Assembly: GCA_002352225.1 (NCBI GenBank)
Contig: DEIA01000074.1
Span: forward strand, 44,798 to 108,797
Source: Flammeovirgaceae bacterium UBA2786
GTDB lineage: Bacteria; Bacteroidota; Bacteroidia; Cytophagales; Cyclobacteriaceae
Reading direction: 5' to 3'
Length of the DNA: 64,000 nucleotides
How positions within the stretch are numbered: position 1 is the stretch's first letter; the number at the start of each line of letters is the position of its first letter. This document shows, piece after piece, positions 51,485 to 61,060 of the stretch. The translations under genes and the position numbers were made by a program. The notes beneath the pieces are model-generated. The model did no database searches, was not told where the DNA came from, and worked only from the letters and a program-made list of their open reading frames with translations.

Positions 51485-53808
51485 TGGCAAAGAAATCGCA
51501 ATGGACCTTGGTAGGAAAACGAAAGTTGGAGTTATCCAATCTTGAAAAAGTTTTATTTCCAGATGATCGTATTACCAAAGCCGAAATAATTGAATACTAT
51601 TTAAAGATTGCGCCTACCTTACTGCAATACGTAAAAGGACGTGCGCTTACGCTTATCCGTTTTCCGGATGGCATAGCAGGTGAAAACTTTTATCAAAAAA
51701 ACAGGCCTGAGTGGGCACCTGATTGGCTTGAGTTTGTAAAACTCGGTAAAGAAGAAAAGAAAGACTACATTATTGCAACCGAACCGGCATCGCTGGTTTG
51801 GTTAGCCAACCTGGCCGCGCTGGAGTTACACCAGTTGCATAGCCTCAAACCAGATTTCGAGCATCCCGACTACATGGTGTTTGATCTTGATCCACCAGAA
51901 GGATATGCTTTTACAAAAATTATCCCATTGGCGCTTGAGCTTAAAGCATTTGTAGAATCGTTTGGATATACCTGTTTTGCAAAAACCACTGGTGGCAAAG
52001 GTATTCACATCTGTTGCCCGATAGAACCTAAATGGGATTTCCATGCGGTGTTCGAAGCGGCACACGCTATAGCCACGCCCTTTACAGAACGATTTCCCAA
52101 AGACACTACCCTTCACATTAAGAAGGAAGCCAGAAAGGGAAGAGTGTTGATTGATATTTTCAGAATCCGATCAGGCCAGAGTATTGTTTCGCCTTATAGT
52201 TTGCGCGGGCGAAATGGTGCCCCCGTGTCAATGCCACTTACGTGGGGTGAACTCGTACGAGTACAATCACCTCTTGAGTTCACCATCAGTAATGCTGTTG
52301 AAAAAGTTGTAAGAGATGGCGATGCGTGGGAGGGGATGAGTGCATTTGCCGTAGAAATACATACCCACCGAAAAACAAAAGTAGTGCAGGAAAAGAAGTT
52401 ACCTCCTAACCGTAAGCACAAAACTCCTGAGCAACTTGAATCGTACGAAAAAAAGCGTGACTTCAAAAAAACACCCGAACCAGAAGCCAGGTTAGCAGAG
52501 GGCAGCGGAAACAGTTTCGTTATTCATCGCCATCATGCCTCGCACCTGCATTACGATTTGCGTCTGGAACAGGATGGGGTGCTGAAATCGTGGGCTGTGC
52601 CACGGGGTTTACCACCTAACCCGGGTGTAAAACGATTGGCCGTTCAAACCGAAGATCACCCAATGAAGTACCTGACTTTTGATGGTGAAATACCAAAGGG
52701 GCAATACGGAGCAGGAGAGATGTGGATTTATGCATTGGGTAAATACCAGATCACAAAAGATAAAAAGGATGGATTCTATTTTAGATTAAGCAGCAAAGAA
52801 GTAAATGGTGAATACCGGATTTATAAAATTAAAAACAAAGAGTGGTTGCTGGAACGTGTGGACACACCACAGGTAAACTACCTGCAAGATACAATTGAAC
52901 CCATGCTTTCAGCATCAGCAGAAAAACCACCAGTTTCAAATAATTACTTGCACGAAATTAAGTGGGATGGAATCCGCGCGCTAATTGCCATTGAAGATGG
53001 CCAGGTCAGAATTCGCACGCGGAATCAAAACGATGTAACCAAACAATTTCCAGAACTTACGGTGGCCGATAAAACATTCAAAGCCACCTGCGGGTTGTTT
53101 GATGGTGAAATTGTGTGTTTAGACAAGTCTGGCAAAGCAGATTTTAAAAAGATAATTCACCGGTTGATGAGTACGGGAGAAACATCCATTCAAAAAGGAA
53201 TGAAGACCAGTCCAGTACATTGCTACGTGTTCGACTGTTTGTATATGGACGGCCGTAGTCTTATTAATGAACCACTTGAAAAAAGACGTGAGTGGCTAAA
53301 AGACGCCATTAAAACAGATACTTCTTATCGCATAAGTGAAGCAGTAGAAGATGGCGAAGCATTGTTTGCAGCAGCCCGTGAGTTTGAACTGGAAGGTATA
53401 ATATCAAAAGAGAAAACAAGCCGGTATCTGCCCGGTAAGCGCTCAGACTACTGGTTGAAGGTTAAAGTAAGAAGCACGCGCGAGTGTGTTATTCTGGGAT
53501 ACAATCCGGGTAAAGGCGATCGCAGCAATACGTTTGGTGGTTTACACATTGCCGAACGAGATAGCGGTAAACTCGTCTATCGGGGCAAAGTGGGTACCGG
53601 GTTTGATGATGCTACGCTGAAAGAAATATTCAAACAATTAAAGGCACTTAAAGTAGTTAGCAAGCCTATTCCCGATAAGGTGATGGATGAGAAGATAAGC
53701 ATTTGGGTAGAACCACAGCTTGTTGCCGAAGTTAGTTTTTCGATGATTACTAAAGACCAGCAGTTTCGCGAGCCTGTATTTGTGCGGCTACGGCCGGATT
53801 TGAGTTAG
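51484..53808 (+). CDS. ligD: DNA ligase D (polymerase, phosphoesterase and ligase domains)
   Basis: 774 residues in the order polymerase/primase (about 10-290; FDLDPPEGYAF), 3'-phosphoesterase (about 340-470; H350, H354, H356 and D358 in HHASHLHYDLRLE, then EDHP) and ATP-dependent ligase (about 475-774; K493 in EIKWDGIR is the adenylated lysine). Repairs double-strand breaks by bacterial end joining, normally recruited by Ku. No Ku gene is in the window. Coupled to the MFS gene by a one-base overlap. Confidence 0.95.
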   Translation: MAKKSQWTLVGKRKLELSNLEKVLFPDDRITKAEIIEYYLKIAPTLLQYVKGRALTLIRFPDGIAGENFYQKNRPEWAPDWLEFVKLGKEEKKDYIIATEPASLVWLANLAALELHQLHSLKPDFEHPDYMVFDLDPPEGYAFTKIIPLALELKAFVESFGYTCFAKTTGGKGIHICCPIEPKWDFHAVFEAAHAIATPFTERFPKDTTLHIKKEARKGRVLIDIFRIRSGQSIVSPYSLRGRNGAPVSMPLTWGELVRVQSPLEFTISNAVEKVVRDGDAWEGMSAFAVEIHTHRKTKVVQEKKLPPNRKHKTPEQLESYEKKRDFKKTPEPEARLAEGSGNSFVIHRHHASHLHYDLRLEQDGVLKSWAVPRGLPPNPGVKRLAVQTEDHPMKYLTFDGEIPKGQYGAGEMWIYALGKYQITKDKKDGFYFRLSSKEVNGEYRIYKIKNKEWLLERVDTPQVNYLQDTIEPMLSASAEKPPVSNNYLHEIKWDGIRALIAIEDGQVRIRTRNQNDVTKQFPELTVADKTFKATCGLFDGEIVCLDKSGKADFKKIIHRLMSTGETSIQKGMKTSPVHCYVFDCLYMDGRSLINEPLEKRREWLKDAIKTDTSYRISEAVEDGEALFAAAREFELEGIISKEKTSRYLPGKRSDYWLKVKVRSTRECVILGYNPGKGDRSNTFGGLHIAERDSGKLVYRGKVGTGFDDATLKEIFKQLKALKVVSKPIPDKVMDEKISIWVEPQLVAEVSFSMITKDQQFREPVFVRLRPDLS

Positions 53809-53852
53809 TTGAAACCGAATGCATATCTTGTGAAAAATTTTACCATCCCATA

Positions 53853-54902
53853 ATGACCGATCCATCCCTTTATTTAAAAAACCTCTGGTATCTGGCTTTT
53901 CATAGTTCATTTTTGAAAACCGATAAACTGGTAGGCAAACAGATTTGCGGAGAAAAGATTGTGTTTGGCCGAGATGCGCAAGGCAAGCCCTTTGCTTTGC
54001 GCGATAACTGTCCGCACAGGGGTGTGCCTTTATCCGGGGGTTGGTTTAAAGATTGCACCATTCAATGCTGCTACCACGGCTGGAAGTTTGATACTACCGG
54101 AACCTGCAAAGAAATTCCTGCCTTACCGCCTGATAATACAATTGACGTAAACAAAATTAAAGTATTTCAATACCCCTGCGAAGAAATAAATGGTACCGTT
54201 TGGGTTTACATCCCTGAAAAAAAATTACCCAACCTTGTACCCAAAGAGGGGCCGCCTAACTTAGTGCTTAATGCTGATAAAAAATTTCTACATGTAGAAA
54301 CTGTAGTCATGCCTGCCGATATTGATCATTCTGTAATCGGGTTGATCGATCCCTCTCATGTAACATTTGTACATCAATCGTGGTATTGGCGGTCGGCTAA
54401 GAAACTAAAAATTAAAGAGAAGAAATTTGAACCTACCGCCAAAGGTTTTAAAATGGTTCGCCATGCGCCTTCATCAAATTCTAAAGGGTATAGTGTTTTA
54501 AAAGGCGGTACATCCACTGAAATTACATTTGAGATACCCGGTATTCGCACCGAACATATTCTGGTTGGCGAGAAGCACCAGGTGGTTTCAATAACTACGC
54601 TTACACCTATTAACGAAAATCAAACCGAGTTAACGCATATTTTTTATAGTTCATTACCGGCAACACGCTGGTTGTGGTGGCCTCTTAAAAAATTAGGCCA
54701 GCAATTTATTGGGCAGGACTTAGGTGTATTCAACAAATTAAGCGAGGGCCTAAAATCCAAGCCTACCTTAATGCTGATAGGCGAACCCGATATGCAGGCC
54801 CGTTGGTATTATGAGATAAAGCGAGTTTGGGCTTTAGCACAACAAAATAATCAACCATTCGAAAACCCAATTCAACCTCAAACATTACATTGGGTTACCT
54901 GA
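53853..54902 (+). CDS. Rieske [2Fe-2S] oxygenase, alpha-subunit type
   Basis: 349 residues. The Rieske ligands are C53-x-H55 (NCPHRG) and C72-x2-H75 (CCYHGW). The catalytic domain has the mononuclear iron motif D-x2-H-x4-H in DPSHVTFVH, with D upstream (DIDHS). Resembles ring-hydroxylating or demethylating oxygenases of the VanA/pheophorbide a oxygenase type. No reductase or ferredoxin gene is adjacent. Substrate unknown. The last 8 bases overlap the convergent VOC gene. Confidence 0.88.
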   Translation: MTDPSLYLKNLWYLAFHSSFLKTDKLVGKQICGEKIVFGRDAQGKPFALRDNCPHRGVPLSGGWFKDCTIQCCYHGWKFDTTGTCKEIPALPPDNTIDVNKIKVFQYPCEEINGTVWVYIPEKKLPNLVPKEGPPNLVLNADKKFLHVETVVMPADIDHSVIGLIDPSHVTFVHQSWYWRSAKKLKIKEKKFEPTAKGFKMVRHAPSSNSKGYSVLKGGTSTEITFEIPGIRTEHILVGEKHQVVSITTLTPINENQTELTHIFYSSLPATRWLWWPLKKLGQQFIGQDLGVFNKLSEGLKSKPTLMLIGEPDMQARWYYEIKRVWALAQQNNQPFENPIQPQTLHWVT

Positions 54903-55410
54903 TTTTATCGAACCCTATTTGCAGCGCTTCGCCTTTATTTGGTTTTTTTTCTTCCAAATCAGCAACAATAATTTTCTTCATTTTTAGAACAGCATTTATT
55001 GCATATAGCCGTTTTGATTTGCTCTTGTGCGCTTCTAGTTTGAAGTACAGTTCAGGTACAATTTGCCAGCTAAGTCCATATCTATCTTTCAACCACCCGC
55101 ATGGGCCTTCGCTTCCGCCCCTGGCAATAAGTGCTTTCCAGTAATAGTCTACCTCTTCCTGGTTCTTGCACCGGATTACAAAAGAGACAGCCTCGTTAAA
55201 TTTGAACAAGGGACCGGCAGCTAATATCTGAAAGTCCTGGCCCATTACGCTGAAAACAGCTATATCAAAATTGGAAGAGGGGCTGGGCATATCTTTGTAA
55301 GCCCGGTATGACTTTATTTTTCCGTTCTTAAAAACAGATAAATAATACTTTGCTACTTTCATAGCGTCCTTTTCGACCCAAAGACAAGGTGTAATTTTTT
55401 GAACTTTCAT
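54895..55410 (-). CDS. PhnB-like VOC family protein
   Basis: 171 residues, start MKVQKITPCLWVEKDAMKVAKYYLSVFKNGKI and GPCGWLKDRYGLSWQIVP in the middle: the PhnB/3-demethylubiquinone methyltransferase-like pattern. The C-terminal 50 residues are a basic extension. Convergent with the Rieske gene, overlapping by 8 bases. Function unknown. Confidence 0.78.
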   Translation of the reverse strand: MKVQKITPCLWVEKDAMKVAKYYLSVFKNGKIKSYRAYKDMPSPSSNFDIAVFSVMGQDFQILAAGPLFKFNEAVSFVIRCKNQEEVDYYWKALIARGGSEGPCGWLKDRYGLSWQIVPELYFKLEAHKSKSKRLYAINAVLKMKKIIVADLEEKKPNKGEALQIGFDKIR

Positions 55411-55494
55411 AATTGTTTTGGTTAAACTCTATTATAAAAGTCTATCTAAATATTCAAAGCAGAGTTGCCTGAAAGCGACAATAGTAAGGTGTAT

Positions 55495-56349
55495 TTACGC
55501 CAGCGTATTTGTTTGCTGATCTCGGACATAAAGCACCAACCCGCTGGCTAACACAAATGGAAAGGTTAAAACCAGTATATGAAACTCCATCATTAGTATG
55601 GTAAATACCAACGATAATAGTACAGCAGCAAATGCACGATAACCGTCTTCTTTCTTTTTACCAGCAAAAACTATTGCGCATAATACCCCGTTGTAACTCA
55701 ACAAACCATTAGCAAAAGCCTGATTCGATGCAAAGGAATAGCCCAATAATCCGCTTAGCACAGCACCCGCCAGTCCGTATAGAGCCGAAAGCGGAGTATT
55801 AATAAAAACTCCGGCAAAAAAAAGGATACCAGAAATAATATTAGATTGAAAAATAACCTGTCCATATCCTTTAATTGCAAAAAGATACTGATCAACTTCA
55901 GTAGCAACAGGCATAGAGGGCTTAACAACAAGATACACAAACAGGTACTTTACAGAATAAAAAATTAACCATGTAACTAGCACGAAGGGCAGCGTAAAAG
56001 CCGCAATTTTTCTTGTTATAAAAAAGTGTTGTATATAGACGGACACAATTGAACCTATTACTACAATTGCCCAACTGTAGGGTAAAGGTTTAAGCAACAA
56101 TAATGTTGCTGCTCCTACTAAGGCCGGGTTAAACCCGTATAAACCTTGTTCGATTTTGTTCTTCTCAAAATGTAAAAGGTAAGCAGATGCAGTTCCAACA
56201 GCAGTTGCCAACAAGGTTGCTAACCCTATATGAACTGATCCATAAAATATACCAATCAAAAAGAGAAATCCCGTAACCGCATTATCTTGCAACATTATTT
56301 GGCTGATGCCCTTCAGAATAGTTTTACTGAAGAAAATAACATGCTTCAT
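55495..56349 (-). CDS. Urea transporter family protein
   Basis: 284 residues, about ten hydrophobic helices in two homologous halves. Each half carries the urea-channel hallmark: QGLYGFNPALVGAA near 90 and NGLLSYNGVLCAIVFAG near 220. Expected to be a passive inner-membrane channel for urea or a related amide. No urease gene or nickel system is in the window. Confidence 0.82.
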   Translation of the reverse strand: MKHVIFFSKTILKGISQIMLQDNAVTGFLFLIGIFYGSVHIGLATLLATAVGTASAYLLHFEKNKIEQGLYGFNPALVGAATLLLLKPLPYSWAIVVIGSIVSVYIQHFFITRKIAAFTLPFVLVTWLIFYSVKYLFVYLVVKPSMPVATEVDQYLFAIKGYGQVIFQSNIISGILFFAGVFINTPLSALYGLAGAVLSGLLGYSFASNQAFANGLLSYNGVLCAIVFAGKKKEDGYRAFAAVLLSLVFTILMMEFHILVLTFPFVLASGLVLYVRDQQTNTLA

Positions 56350-56400
56350 TATTCAATTTTATTTTAAAGGTTAGTTTTGTGTGTAACGTATTTAGGCTAA

Positions 56401-57384
56401 TCACTTTTCTGTATACAGATTTTCAATCTCAGATGATAAGGTTCTTAAATCCTGTTTCATAAGAGTAACGTAAGCCTCAACCTGATCTAACATATCAGCT
56501 CTGATCTTTAACTGTGCTGAACTGTATTTCCCGCCTTCACCAAAGAATAGCGCATACGTTTCGTCTCTAGTTTTATCTTTAACATCTTTCGTCTGCCCAA
56601 ATAGCATCCATTTCTCAACTAATAATTTTGCCAATGATTTTTGATTGTTATCAGGGTTTACGTGTGTTAGGTAATACCAGACAGAGGGGGGGTAGTAATT
56701 GGAAACCACCGGATTTTCCCATATATCTTTTAGAGGGTTAACGGGGTGCTGAAACTCGATGCTCTTTTTATTGGTTAACATTAAAACGCCTAACGTAGCA
56801 CCCACCAGGCTTGAGCCTATCACAATTCCACTGGCGGCATTTCTCCCTTCCGGGGTATCGGCAGTTGCTTCTTCTGCGATGGCACCTGCCGCAGCGATTA
56901 TAATGGACCCGATTATTAATTTGTTTTCTGTGTTGTCTTCCTTTTCTTTCAGATAGTAAGCAAATTGTGCAGCACGTTCCTCTTCACAATCTAATTTGCT
57001 GGCTACGGCAGATACTTCCAGCGAAGAATTGTTTATAGTCTGATTAATTTTTACTGAGAGGTCAATAATATTAATTTTTTCCACAAGAGTAGGATTTTTC
57101 CCGTAACTGGAAAGTGAGCCTACATATTGGGTTAATAAGTCGACCAGCCCAATTGCGTTGGCTGTTTTAAGCGATTGAAAGGAGAGGCGTTCTTTTAAAA
57201 GAGGATCTATCTCAAGTTTGTAAGTAGGGGTTGGTAATTCCTTTTCGGTATAATTAAAGGTTACCTGTTGATTGCAATAACTTTTGTCGTGAAGAACTTT
57301 TTGCTGAGTTCCTTTAAGCCCTAAACAGGATGACAGCGTTAATAGAATAGGGATAAGCATCCCAGGTTTAGCAGACGGAATCAT
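56401..57384 (-). CDS. Hypothetical lipoprotein with two glycine-rich hydrophobic segments
   Basis: 327 residues. Signal sequence with lipobox LTLSSC (Cys20); an alternative ATG eight codons in also works. The mature part has two Gly/Ala-rich hydrophobic stretches (about 155-172 and 187-206) that may insert in or cross a membrane, and long helical flanks. No family recognised. 51 bases upstream of the urea transporter gene and on the same strand, so perhaps co-transcribed. Confidence 0.7.
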   Translation of the reverse strand: MIPSAKPGMLIPILLTLSSCLGLKGTQQKVLHDKSYCNQQVTFNYTEKELPTPTYKLEIDPLLKERLSFQSLKTANAIGLVDLLTQYVGSLSSYGKNPTLVEKINIIDLSVKINQTINNSSLEVSAVASKLDCEEERAAQFAYYLKEKEDNTENKLIIGSIIIAAAGAIAEEATADTPEGRNAASGIVIGSSLVGATLGVLMLTNKKSIEFQHPVNPLKDIWENPVVSNYYPPSVWYYLTHVNPDNNQKSLAKLLVEKWMLFGQTKDVKDKTRDETYALFFGEGGKYSSAQLKIRADMLDQVEAYVTLMKQDLRTLSSEIENLYTEK

Positions 57385-57538
57385 TTCTTTATATCATAAT
57401 TTAAGTAAACTGTTAAAATTTAATGAACAGCATAAAAACCCGGGTATTTTTTGGACAGCGGTACTTTTTTCCCCAGCTATCTTAAGCCTTAATGCCCCAA
57501 TTTAGCAAAATTGACTAGTATCATTCTATCCTAGCAAT

Positions 57539-57554
57539 TGGCACACATAATGCA
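57539..57554 (+). promoter_or_regulatory. Candidate sigma-54 (-24/-12) promoter
   Basis: TGGCACACATAATGCA: TGGCAC at -24 and ATGC-A at -12, with exactly 10 bases between the GG and GC pairs. One mismatch in each half from TGGCACG-N4-TTGCW. It lies 33 bases before the 62-residue gene. Confidence 0.6.
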
Positions 57555-57587
57555 ATCGAATGTTATAAGAACGTAACGTAAGATTAG

Positions 57588-57776
57588 ATGAATAAAAAAT
57601 TTGCTTTAAGTATGGTGGAGTATTCGAAGTTTATTCTCACCAAAATGAGTTTCAGTCGCACTCTATTTAGAAAGGAATATACAAAAGCGATTCAAAATCT
57701 TAACGTAGAGGAACGCATTCAACTTAAAAATTGGGTGCGTATGGAATGGAGAACAATTTCAACTAAAACAGAATGA
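57588..57776 (+). CDS. Small conserved-type protein, possible sigma-54 target
   Basis: 62 residues. The pattern YSKFILTKMSFSRTLFRKEY...LKNWVRMEW resembles short helical proteins common in Bacteroidota (KxILxKVSFDxxLFxKE...LKxW), function unknown. Behind a good -24/-12 match and one base before a second tiny gene. Confidence 0.65.
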   Translation: MNKKFALSMVEYSKFILTKMSFSRTLFRKEYTKAIQNLNVEERIQLKNWVRMEWRTISTKTE

Positions 57777-57777
57777 T

Positions 57778-57897
57778 ATGAACAGTTTAAAAGAAGAATG
57801 TACGGGACATGCAGGAGATATGATTCGCACTATGGCTATATTACTTCTGGCCGTTATTTTGAGTGCATTGTCAACCAATGGTCTTGAAATATTTTAG
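57778..57897 (+). CDS. 39-residue single-helix membrane protein
   Basis: ATG at 57778, one base after the preceding stop. Residues 1-18 are polar; residues 19-33 (MAILLLAVILSALST) form one hydrophobic helix. Tight coupling to the upstream gene supports it as real, though its length makes the call tentative. Confidence 0.45.
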   Translation: MNSLKEECTGHAGDMIRTMAILLLAVILSALSTNGLEIF

Positions 57898-57924
57898 GCT
57901 CAGTACAAAAATTGGGTTAAGTGG

Positions 57925-58272
57925 TTAAACTTCGCAGGCTTCTTCAATTTGAATATCATTGTCAAAGAGAAGATTATGAGTCTTGTTTCCGTGTTCGTCA
58001 AAAACCTGAAAATATCCCATTCGTAGGCCCATATAGAAATTCCCTTCGCTCAAAATTTGTCCGTTGGGATGAAATGCAGTATAGGAGCCATGCGGAGTTC
58101 CATACTCATAGTTTTCCTCGATTAAGATTTGACCTGTAAAATCACAGTACTCGCGCCACACACCATGTTTTTTATTGTTTACATATGAACCCTCTGCTAT
58201 AAGAATTCCCCGCTTATTAAACTCCTTCCATTTCCCGTTTCTTATCTCTCTCTTTGGTTCACTCATAATCAT
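57925..58272 (-). CDS. MORN-repeat (YwqK-like) protein
   Basis: 115 residues with four MORN-variant units, each with G-x-W/Y-x-E/F and NGQIL-like turns (GKWKEFNKRGILIAEGSY; GVWREYCDFTGQILIEENY; GSYTAFHPNGQILSEGNF; GYFQVFDEHGN). No signal peptide. Such proteins are often annotated as YwqK antitoxin-like, but no toxin is visible here. Start at 58272, or 58266. Confidence 0.75.
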   Translation of the reverse strand: MIMSEPKREIRNGKWKEFNKRGILIAEGSYVNNKKHGVWREYCDFTGQILIEENYEYGTPHGSYTAFHPNGQILSEGNFYMGLRMGYFQVFDEHGNKTHNLLFDNDIQIEEACEV

Positions 58273-58471
58273 TCAATTTTCTTCACTAAAACTTTAGCAC
58301 CACCTCATTCATATGTCTTCGATTCCATCATCATAGGTGTAGTCTCGGTTTTGGAATACTCAAAATGCATACCATTTCAGTTTCATTAATAGGAGTGAGT
58401 GATGTTTAGTAATTTTTTGCTAATGAAATTGGTGCGAAATTCTACAAGTGGGTAAATTCTCCTCAAGTTGA

Positions 58472-59806
58472 TTAGCCGGAGTGCTTTTTCAATTTCTCGC
58501 GAAGCGTCTTGCGATCAATCCCTAAAACTAAAGCAGCTTGCGAAATATTATTCTGGTTAGCTGCTAATACATCGGTTATGTAGTCTTTCTCTACTTCAGC
58601 TAGTTTCCGATTTAAGCCACGTGTACGGGTTGCCGAAAAGCGGAATGATTCCGGGAGATCAGGTGTATCAATCGTATCATCGTCAGCCATAATAATGAGG
58701 CGGTGTACCAGGTTTTGCAGTTCCCTTACGTTGCCGGGCCAACTATATTCATGAAGTGCTTTTAGTGCTTTTTTAGAAAAATTCATTTGCCCTTTACCCA
58801 ATTCGCGAACATACTTTTTCAAAAAGAAGTCAAGCAACAAAGTAATGTCATCATCGCGTTCCCGTAAAGGAGGTAAATCGATGGTAATGATATTAAGGCG
58901 ATAATATAGATCCTCACGAAACAATCCCTTTTTTACAAGTTGCATAAGATCTACGTTGGTGGCGGCCACAATACGAATGTTTACGCTAATTGGCTTTTTG
59001 GAACCTACCATATAGAATTCCTTTTCTTGCAATACCCGTAGCAGTTTTGCCTGCATAGCTAAACTTGTATTACTTATTTCATCCAGAAAGATGGTACCAC
59101 CATCTGCTGTTTGAAAAAATCCTGCACGGGTTTCTGTTGCTCCGGTAAATGCACCCTTCACATATCCAAATAATTCACTCTCCAGAAGCGAATCCGGAAT
59201 ACCGCCACAATTTACAGGCACAAAAGGTGCGGCCGATGCATTACTGCCATAGTGAAGCGCCCGAGCAACCAATTCCTTTCCGGTACCACTTTCTCCATTA
59301 ATAAGCACAGTGGCATTTGTATTCATTGCCTTACTGATGGTCTTATACACTTTTTGCATCCCTTCAGAATTTCCAATAATGCCAAAGTCTAAAGGGGTAT
59401 TACCTCCGGATTCTCTTTTATGTTTTGATGACCTTGCCAGCGCACGTTCTACTGCCTTAAAAAGTTCTTCGTCTGTAAATGGTTTTACAAGGTATTCTTC
59501 TGCACCAACTTTGATTGATTCAATAGCCCCCTGAATAGAGGGGAACCCGGTTATTACCAATGTGCCTACGCCTTTGTAATTCTCATTAACATGGCGCACT
59601 AATTCTATTCCGCTTTCGCCTGGCATCTTCAAATCAGAAATAACCAGATTAACCTTAATGGTTAACAATAATTTCAATGCAGACTGAACATTTGAAGCGC
59701 TGTAAATTTCATAACCAAGACTTTCCAGATTCCGTGCAATTAGCTCGATCGTTTCCGGGGAGTCATCCACTACCAGTATGCTCGTTTTGCCTTCTTGTTT
59801 CTTCAT
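58472..59806 (-). CDS. Sigma-54-dependent response regulator (NtrC family)
   Basis: 444 residues. Receiver domain (1-125) with phosphorylatable D58 (VISDLKMPGESG). The AAA+ domain (145-380) has Walker A GESGTGKE, the sigma-54-contact loop GAFTGA and an arginine-finger region; a Fis-type helix-turn-helix ends the protein (NNISQAALVLGIDRKTLREKL). It overlaps the kinase gene by 4 bases (ATGA), so this is a cognate pair. Activates sigma-54 promoters. Confidence 0.95.
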   Translation of the reverse strand: MKKQEGKTSILVVDDSPETIELIARNLESLGYEIYSASNVQSALKLLLTIKVNLVISDLKMPGESGIELVRHVNENYKGVGTLVITGFPSIQGAIESIKVGAEEYLVKPFTDEELFKAVERALARSSKHKRESGGNTPLDFGIIGNSEGMQKVYKTISKAMNTNATVLINGESGTGKELVARALHYGSNASAAPFVPVNCGGIPDSLLESELFGYVKGAFTGATETRAGFFQTADGGTIFLDEISNTSLAMQAKLLRVLQEKEFYMVGSKKPISVNIRIVAATNVDLMQLVKKGLFREDLYYRLNIITIDLPPLRERDDDITLLLDFFLKKYVRELGKGQMNFSKKALKALHEYSWPGNVRELQNLVHRLIIMADDDTIDTPDLPESFRFSATRTRGLNRKLAEVEKDYITDVLAANQNNISQAALVLGIDRKTLREKLKKHSG

Positions 59807-60930
59807 TTCTTCGCGCGCTTTATCGGTAATTTAATTTCAATACTCGTTCCTTTTCCTACTACGGTTCTTACCTGAATGTATCCCTGATGCGAGTCGACAA
59901 TACCCTGAACGACAGATAAACCCAAACCCGTTCCCTGACCTACCGGTTTTGTAGTGAAGAAGGGCTCGAAAATTTTTTCTCTGATTTTTTTTGGTATTCC
60001 TTCACCAGTATCTTTCACCATAAGGCTTACCCATTGGCCCTTTCGCTTTGTGGTAATTGTAATTTTTCCACCTTTTGGCATAGCATATACGGCATTGGTT
60101 ACCAGGTTTACAAGTACCTGCCCTAATTGTACCTCATCTGCCGGAATTACCGGAAGTGAAGAGTCTAAGTTTCTGATAATCTCAACTTTTTGATTGTGAA
60201 ATCTAACATCGATAAAGTATAGAATGTTATTCACTACAGAGTTCAGATTCAAATTAGTTAGTTGCTGTGGCATTTGTCTTGAGAAGATCATCAGCTTTTT
60301 TATGATCTCGCGGGAATAAAGCGATGCCTTAATGATCCTTTCCAGGTCTTCGGTTTGTTGTGTGTTTAAACTACCGGCTTTGCTGATTAGTTGCGCAAAC
60401 CCTAGCACTCTGCCAAGCGGCTCGTTCAATTCATGGGCAATGCCAGCCGATAATTCACCTACAAATGCCAGTCGTTCTACATGTTGCAACTGAATCTGGA
60501 GTTTCTGTTTATCTTCTTCAATTGATACTCGATGGATAACCAGAGATAACTCGTGTGCGATTGTCTTTAACAATCGCTTTTCCTCAGGAAGAAAACCTTT
60601 GCCTGCTGTAGAATTTCTGTATCCAATTTTAATAGAACCAAATTTCTTCTTATTAAAATCAAGATTTTCGGTAATAACAGCAACTGAATTCCTGAATCGG
60701 GGTGTATGGTAAAACTGCTTTCCAATGGCAATGTGTACCTCGGCCAGGTTAGGGTGTTGCATTGCTTCTGGCAGAATATCAAGCGTTTTCTTTATGATGA
60801 CATCAATATTGTTATTTGCTTTCCAGGCAATTCTGGACAGTTCATAAAGGCAATTCAATTCCTTTACACGTTCCCGAAGTTTAAATTCATCGGAGTTCAC
60901 AGATAATGGCATATTTACAAAAATAGACAT
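59803..60930 (-). CDS. Sensor histidine kinase, partner of the NtrC-type regulator
   Basis: 375 residues from the ATG at 60930 (a GTG at 60957 is also in frame). A GAF-like N-terminal domain (about 20-145) has no membrane helices, so sensing is cytoplasmic. HisKA follows (H166 in GIAHELNEPLG from this start) and HATPase (NLVTNAVYAMPKGG, KDTGEGIPKK, GQGTGLGLSV). It heads the two-gene operon with the regulator. Confidence 0.93.
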   Translation of the reverse strand: MSIFVNMPLSVNSDEFKLRERVKELNCLYELSRIAWKANNNIDVIIKKTLDILPEAMQHPNLAEVHIAIGKQFYHTPRFRNSVAVITENLDFNKKKFGSIKIGYRNSTAGKGFLPEEKRLLKTIAHELSLVIHRVSIEEDKQKLQIQLQHVERLAFVGELSAGIAHELNEPLGRVLGFAQLISKAGSLNTQQTEDLERIIKASLYSREIIKKLMIFSRQMPQQLTNLNLNSVVNNILYFIDVRFHNQKVEIIRNLDSSLPVIPADEVQLGQVLVNLVTNAVYAMPKGGKITITTKRKGQWVSLMVKDTGEGIPKKIREKIFEPFFTTKPVGQGTGLGLSVVQGIVDSHQGYIQVRTVVGKGTSIEIKLPIKRAKK

Positions 60931-61060
60931 CAACCGGTATCTCTTCTTCTTCTTCACTAACTATTTTTAAGGAGGCTGAGGAATTATTACCCGGTGAGGA
61001 ATTTCCCTCACTAATTATTTAAAATACCATTTAACCGGGCCAAAAATGAATATAGAATTA

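Noticed and set aside
57925..58272. Antitoxin of a toxin-antitoxin pair (YwqK-like label)
   Set aside because: Only MORN-type repeats are visible and no toxin-like gene is adjacent, so the label is not supported.
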